Assembly (NCBI GenBank): GCA_015904075.1
Contig: JABMDH010000045.1
Span: 7,489-17,287, forward strand
DNA length: 9,799 bases
Direction of reading: 5' to 3'
DNA from: Nitrospira sp.
GTDB taxonomy: Bacteria; Nitrospirota; Nitrospiria; Nitrospirales; Nitrospiraceae
Shown piece after piece: positions 6,010 to 9,799 of the stretch. A program made the translations under genes and the position numbers. Each line of letters starts with the position of its first letter. Position 1 is the first letter of the stretch. A model generated the notes under the pieces. It ran no database searches. It saw only the letters and a list, made by a program, of their open reading frames with translations, and was not told where the DNA came from.

Positions 6010-6050
6010 GGCCCCCCCTTCGCGCTCCATGCGCGATGCCTGGAAGGGCC
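6010..6050 (+). repeat. GC-rich hairpin between flgM and flgN
   Basis: TCGCGC (6020-6025) and GCGCGA (6031-6036) form a perfect 6-base stem around a 5-base loop. An outer stem is possible between CCCTT (6016-6020) or GGCCC (6010-6014) and AAGGGCC (6044-6050). A run of seven C occupies 6012-6018. There is no downstream T-run, so this is not a standard intrinsic terminator. It could be an RNA processing or stability element separating flgM from flgN-flgK-flgL in the transcript. Confidence 0.4.
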
Positions 6051-6076
6051 ACAGGCAGAGTCCCATGCAATGTCGC

Positions 6077-6082
6077 AAGGAG
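6077..6082 (+). promoter_or_regulatory. Ribosome binding site that fixes the flgN start
   Basis: AAGGAG at 6077-6082 lies 5 bases before ATG 6088. The upstream in-frame ATG at 6070 would place this site inside the coding sequence and has no site of its own. Confidence 0.65.
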
Positions 6083-6087
6083 CCCGT

Positions 6088-6600
6088 ATGTCCGTAAGAA
6101 CGCTCACGCCCACGATTCCCGCACTCTGCCGGCTCCTCGACCGTGAAGGGGCGGCGTGTCATGCGCTCTTGGAGACGGTCCTAGAAGAGCGCGCCGCTAT
6201 TCGCAACCTTGCCGTGACCGAGTTCCATCCCATCAACTGCAAACGGTTAGTGGTCCTGGAGTCTCTCCAGGCGCTTGCGCAGGAACGCGAGGCGCTGGTG
6301 CAGCAGATTGCTGTGCAGCACGCCTTCGATCCAGCGACCACAATCCAGGGTGTGATCGATCGGCTGGCGGCATCTGAATCGATCGGCTTGCAGGAGCGAT
6401 ACAATTCGTTCGTGTCAACGGTGAAGACGGTTCGTGCGGAGATCAAACACAACGTGGTGCTGATTGAGGGAATCCGGGGAGTGCTCGATCAGGCGCTGTC
6501 GGCCGGTGCCGCAGTTGCGCCGGGGTTCGATGTCTATAACGGGGAGGGGCAACACTCACGGGCTGCGAACGCAAACCTCCTTATTCATCAGCAAGGGTAA
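6088..6600 (+). CDS. flgN: FlgN-type export chaperone for FlgK and FlgL
   Basis: The product is 170 residues from the preferred start. FlgN is a cytoplasmic chaperone that binds the C-terminal ends of the hook-associated proteins and delivers them to the flagellar export gate. The protein is predicted helical throughout: LCRLLDREGAACHALLETVL, EERAAIRNLAV, then LQALAQEREALVQQIAVQHA, with heptad-like spacing of leucines suitable for the FlgN helical bundle. The C-terminal tail around FDVYNGEGQHSR resembles the short tyrosine/glycine motif seen at the end of many FlgN proteins. Sequence conservation in this family is low, so the identification rests on size, helical pattern, this tail and position directly before flgK and flgL, its usual clients. 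Its stop is 2 bases before the flgK ATG, suggesting translational coupling. Confidence 0.85.
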   Translation: MSVRTLTPTIPALCRLLDREGAACHALLETVLEERAAIRNLAVTEFHPINCKRLVVLESLQALAQEREALVQQIAVQHAFDPATTIQGVIDRLAASESIGLQERYNSFVSTVKTVRAEIKHNVVLIEGIRGVLDQALSAGAAVAPGFDVYNGEGQHSRAANANLLIHQQG

Positions 6601-6602
6601 CT

Positions 6603-8633
6603 ATGAGCGGCGGCATCAATTCGCTCTTTGATATTGCAAAGAGCGCCCTGAACACGTCCCAGTTGGCATTGACGGTGACGGGACACAACGTGGCCAACGT
6701 CAATACCCCCGGATATTCCCGGCAGGAGGCGGTCCTGACGGAGCGTCCTCCGGGCTACGGCCAGCCCGGCATGATCGGAACCGGCGTGCATGCGACATCC
6801 ATCCGCCGGTATGTAGACCGGTTTGTCAATCAGCAGCTGACGGTGTCTCGACAGAATCTCGGGCGTCTGTCGGTCACCAGGGACGAATTGTCCAGACTGC
6901 AGAATATCTATGGCGACAGCAACAACCAGGGTATCGCAGCCAGATTGAACGACCTCTTCCAAGGGCTTCAGGATGTGTCGACCAATCCGGGAGAGCGCGC
7001 GGCCCGATCCGTTCTTCTGGCGAATGCCGCGCAACTTGCGTCCAGCCTCAATCAAGCGGCGTCGGATCTGGCCAGTGCCCGCGGATCGCTCAATTTTCAA
7101 GTCAGGCAAACCGTCACCGAAATCAACAGCCTGTCTCATCAGATCGCCGAACTGAATGAAAAAATCGTGACGGCAGAGCTCTCAGGCCAGAATGCCAACG
7201 ATCTGCGGGATCAGCGGGAGTCGGTCATCAATGATCTGGCCACACGGATCGACCTCACCACCATCGAATCCAGTACCGGAGCCGTGTCAGTGTTTGCCGC
7301 ACGCGGGCAGGTATTAGTGGACGGTCAGACCGTCCTCAATCTTGCCGCGGTAGAGGATGCCGAAAACGAAGGGTTACTGTCGGTCGGATATTCGACCGGA
7401 GGAACCAGAATTCTCAATATCGACACGCTGGTGTCGAACGGGCGGTTACGAAGCCTGCTGGATCTGCGCGATACCACGGTCGGAGGGTTGCAGCGGGCGT
7501 TTGATCAGCTGGCCGCAACCTTGACGAACGCCGTCAATCATATTCATCGCCAAGGGTATGGACTGGACGGTTCAACCGGCCAGGACTTCTTCCGGCCGCT
7601 GGCGGTCTCACACCGGGCCGATACGCTCAATCAAGGTACGGGCGTGGTCGGGGCTGGATCGATTACCGCAAACAGTCTATTGAGTTTTCATGACTACGAG
7701 ATCCGGTTTTCATCCTCCACCGCCTATTCGATTGTGGACAGCACGACCGGATCGGCGATTCGTGGAAACTATTCGGGTACGGCCATTGCGGCTCCATCGG
7801 CCGATCAGCCGATCTCCATTGTCACCGGCGTCAACAACCAGCTGGCTGTGACGGTCGATGGCATTGCGTCCGGCACAATCACGCTGGCTGGAGCAGCGGC
7901 ACCGGGGCGCGCGTATGATTCCGGCGCGGCGCTCGCCGCCGAGATCCAGGTGCAAATCAACGCGGATGCGGCGCTGCAAGCCGCCGGAAAAACCGTCGCG
8001 GTAGCCTACGATACGACGACAAGCCGGTTTGTGATTACGTCGAACACGGCCGGTTCGACATCCGCGGTCAATGTGACCGGCGGTTCAGCCGCCGCGTCAC
8101 TCGGCCTGGCGGCCGGTGTCAGCACGGCCGCATCCGGCACGTACGGCAGTCCGCACACGTTCAATTTTGACGGAGTTAGTGTGACGATCAGCGGAACGCC
8201 GTCGGCCGGCGACGTCTTTCAGGTCAACACGTATGACGATGCCGCAAAAGACTTTGCTGTCGCCCTGTCCGATCCATCCGGAGTAGCGGCCTCATCGCTC
8301 AGGGCCGGCATTCCAGGCAACAACACCAATATGCTGGCGTTGGTGGCGTTGCAGCATCGCAGTTTCTCGAATCTTGGACCAGGGACGCTGCACGATGCCT
8401 ATCGGAATACTGCGGCGACGCTGGGTGTCTCGGCGCAAGCCGCCACCCGGGATACCGAAGCCCAGGAAATCCTGCGGGATCAAATCGAGACGATTCTGGC
8501 CCAGGTGTCGGGCGTCTCCGTGGATGAAGAACTCGTCAACATGATCAAGTTTCAACGCGGATTCGAGGCCGCATCGCGCTTGATCAGGGTGACCGACGAG
8601 ATGCTCCAAACCATCCTGTCCCTCAAGCCCTAG
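6603..8633 (+). CDS. flgK: Flagellar hook-associated protein 1, FlgK
   Basis: The product is 676 residues; enterobacterial FlgK has about 547. FlgK forms the first junction zone between hook and filament. The N-terminal D0/D1 region has SLFDIAKSALNTSQLALTVT and GHNVANVNTPGYSRQEAVLT, then a helical segment with IAELNEKIVTAELSG and NDLRDQRESVINDLATRID, typical of FlgK. The C-terminal D0 helix is VDEELVNMIKFQRGFEAASR, ending in LQTILSLKP. The extra length is in the middle. Residues about 360-383 (LSFHDYEIRFSSSTAYSIVD) form one beta module, residues about 411-512 a Flagellin_IN-like module containing VDGIASGTITL and INADAALQAAGKTVAVAYD, and residues about 520-537 the conserved FNFDGVSVTISGTPSAGD. 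The same three modules recur in FlgL. It follows flgN by 2 bases. Confidence 0.95.
   Translation: MSGGINSLFDIAKSALNTSQLALTVTGHNVANVNTPGYSRQEAVLTERPPGYGQPGMIGTGVHATSIRRYVDRFVNQQLTVSRQNLGRLSVTRDELSRLQNIYGDSNNQGIAARLNDLFQGLQDVSTNPGERAARSVLLANAAQLASSLNQAASDLASARGSLNFQVRQTVTEINSLSHQIAELNEKIVTAELSGQNANDLRDQRESVINDLATRIDLTTIESSTGAVSVFAARGQVLVDGQTVLNLAAVEDAENEGLLSVGYSTGGTRILNIDTLVSNGRLRSLLDLRDTTVGGLQRAFDQLAATLTNAVNHIHRQGYGLDGSTGQDFFRPLAVSHRADTLNQGTGVVGAGSITANSLLSFHDYEIRFSSSTAYSIVDSTTGSAIRGNYSGTAIAAPSADQPISIVTGVNNQLAVTVDGIASGTITLAGAAAPGRAYDSGAALAAEIQVQINADAALQAAGKTVAVAYDTTTSRFVITSNTAGSTSAVNVTGGSAAASLGLAAGVSTAASGTYGSPHTFNFDGVSVTISGTPSAGDVFQVNTYDDAAKDFAVALSDPSGVAASSLRAGIPGNNTNMLALVALQHRSFSNLGPGTLHDAYRNTAATLGVSAQAATRDTEAQEILRDQIETILAQVSGVSVDEELVNMIKFQRGFEAASRLIRVTDEMLQTILSLKP
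7833..8138 (+). repeat. Flagellin_IN-like module in flgK, homologous to one in flgL
   Basis: FlgK residues about 411-512 align with FlgL residues about 157-253. Shared cores include VDG(I/V)xSGTIxL, INADAxLxAAGxTVxVxYD (14 identical of 19), VTGGS and LGLA. The module would be a surface-exposed beta domain inserted between the helical core regions of the junction protein. Confidence 0.75.
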
Positions 8634-8648
8634 TCAGCGAGGTGCGCC

Positions 8649-9799
8649 ATGCGAGTCACGGAACTACAGACATTCGGTGTGCTGGCCAATAATCTTCAGC
8701 GTGCGCGTGCGCGCGCGCTCGAATTCCAGCAGCAGGTGTCGACCGGCAAGATCGTGCGCCAGCCGTCCGATGATCCCGGCGCGTTCAACCGTATTGCGCT
8801 CGATAAGGCGTCGATCGCGGTGATCGAGCAGCGCCTGCGCAACATCAGTTTCGGGCAGACACGATTGGATTTGTCGGACAAAGTGCTTAGTAACGCAACC
8901 CGGTCGGTGTCGCGTCTCCAGGAGCTGGCTGTCCAGTTTCGCAGCGACATCAATGGGCCTGCAGAGCGGGTTCTCGGAGCCGTCGAGGCGCGGCAGGTGT
9001 TTGCCCAGATTCAGGAAGCGGCAAATACGGAATTAAACGGACAGTCGATTTTTACCGGAACGAGCACGCACGGGCGGACATCGGGGTTGGCCATCACCCC
9101 GCCGGTCACCCTGACGAATGGCAGCACCGACAGCCTGATCGTGAATGTCGATGGAGTCAGCTCCGGGACGATTGATTTGACCGCAGGGACTGAAACGTTG
9201 ACCGGCAGCGAACTCGCGGTGAGACTGCAAAACCGTATCAATGCCGATGCGACTCTGGCCGCAGCCGGCACGACGGTCTCCGTCACGTATGACAACAACC
9301 GTTTGGTAATTGTCTCGGATCTTCATGGCGCCGATTCAACCGTGACCGTCACGGGAGGATCCGGCCGGAATGTGCTGGGATTAGCCGGTGGAAGTGCAAC
9401 TTCCGGGGCGGTCCCGTTTGCGCTCACCGCGACGGTGAGTCCGGCGTCGACCAACACCGGCGGTGTGAGCGCCAGCCAGGGGCGAATCGTCGATGACAAT
9501 CTGGCCACGCTCGACGATTATATGATTCGCTTTACGTCGGCGACAGCATTTGACGTTCTGGATGTGACGGTTCCGGTCACGACGGCGACCGGTTCCGCCA
9601 ATACCGGTGGCGCGGCAGTTCGGGATGCCGGGATCGTCGCGCCGGCGCAGCTGAAGTTGCATAACTATCAAATCCTCTTCACATCATCGACCCAGTATTC
9701 TGTGGTGGACAGCACGACCAGTACGACCCTGTCGTCGGGAAACACCTATGTGTCCGGTGCGCCGATTACTTTCGAAGGACTTCGCGTCACGATCGCGAA
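8649..9799 (+). CDS. flgL: Flagellar hook-associated protein 3, FlgL, N-terminal part, cut by the window edge
   Basis: The frame is open from ATG 8649 to the right edge (383 codons) without a stop. FlgL forms the second junction zone, between FlgK and the filament. The N-terminus MRVTELQTFGVLANNLQRAR and the following LEFQQQVSTGKIVRQPSDDP, then AFNRIALDKASIAVIEQRLR, is the flagellin-like D0/D1 pattern of FlgL. ANTELNGQSIFTGTSTHGR marks the end of the first helical region. After this come a Flagellin_IN-like module (about 157-253), a duplicated beta module (about 269-307 and 318-356) and the start of a third module, ITFEGLRVTIA, that matches FlgK. Enterobacterial FlgL is about 317 residues in total, so this protein is already longer before its C-terminal helices. 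GAGGT at 8639-8643 gives a 5-base spacer to the ATG, 15 bases after flgK. Confidence 0.93.
   Translation, partial: MRVTELQTFGVLANNLQRARARALEFQQQVSTGKIVRQPSDDPGAFNRIALDKASIAVIEQRLRNISFGQTRLDLSDKVLSNATRSVSRLQELAVQFRSDINGPAERVLGAVEARQVFAQIQEAANTELNGQSIFTGTSTHGRTSGLAITPPVTLTNGSTDSLIVNVDGVSSGTIDLTAGTETLTGSELAVRLQNRINADATLAAAGTTVSVTYDNNRLVIVSDLHGADSTVTVTGGSGRNVLGLAGGSATSGAVPFALTATVSPASTNTGGVSASQGRIVDDNLATLDDYMIRFTSATAFDVLDVTVPVTTATGSANTGGAAVRDAGIVAPAQLKLHNYQILFTSSTQYSVVDSTTSTTLSSGNTYVSGAPITFEGLRVTIA
9117..9407 (+). repeat. Flagellin_IN-like module in flgL, homologous to one in flgK
   Basis: FlgL residues about 157-253 carry VNVDGVSSGTIDL, INADATLAAAGTTVSVTYD, RLVIVS and VTVTGGS in the same order and nearly the same spacing as FlgK residues 411-512. 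The two genes are neighbours, so duplication, conversion or shared ancestry of the inserted domain are all possible. Confidence 0.75.
9453..9716 (+). repeat. Tandem duplication of a beta module within flgL
   Basis: Codons 269-307 and 318-356 align without gaps with a period of 49 codons (147 bases). Each copy starts NTGG, followed by IV, then Y-x-I-x-F-T-S-x-T and V-x-D-x-T; 16 of 39 residues are identical. The second copy is closer to the FlgK module at residues 348-383 than to the first copy and shares a 15-base identical stretch with it (7734-7748 and 9705-9719). Confidence 0.7.

Overview
The window is a single plus-strand flagellar gene cluster from a Gram-negative-type bacterium: it encodes P- and L-ring proteins (FlgI, FlgH), a lipoprotein and exported proteins. 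Base composition looks moderately GC-rich by eye. The gene order fliA-(promoter)-flgF-flgG-flgA-flgH-flgI-flgJ-flgM-flgN-flgK-flgL, the separate FlgJ without a muramidase domain, and the combination of sigma-54 and sigma-28 style promoters suit a Nitrospirota (Nitrospira-like) or deltaproteobacterial-type lineage. This placement is an impression from gene order and protein style, not a database result.

Layout. Positions 2-328 hold the C-terminal end of the flagellar sigma factor FliA (sigma-28). A 215-base gap follows, holding a small inverted repeat (339-375) and a near-perfect sigma-54 promoter (490-505). Then come the rod genes flgF and flgG, the P-ring chaperone flgA, the L-ring lipoprotein flgH, the P-ring protein flgI and the rod-binding protein flgJ. 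A sigma-28-like promoter (5590-5617) lies in the last codons of flgJ and points at the late block: flgM (anti-sigma-28), flgN (chaperone of FlgK/FlgL), flgK and flgL (hook-filament junction). flgL runs off the right edge.

How the parts work together. The inferred logic is a hierarchy. RpoN with an enhancer-binding activator would turn on rod and ring genes, while FliA, encoded just upstream, would turn on flgM-flgN-flgK-flgL once FlgM has been exported through the finished hook-basal body.

Less ordinary points are: a nested inverted repeat built of imperfect hexamers embedded in the 5' end of flgH, overlapping the most likely start codon; an unusually long N-terminal extension in front of the FlgI signal peptide, which itself contains a lipobox-like LAGC; and an insertion module shared by FlgK and FlgL, followed in FlgL by a tandemly duplicated second module. 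I see no RNA genes, insertion sequences, CRISPR arrays or non-flagellar genes, and no evidence for a wholly new system. No gap without a gene exceeds 300 bases, unless flgI really starts near 4050.
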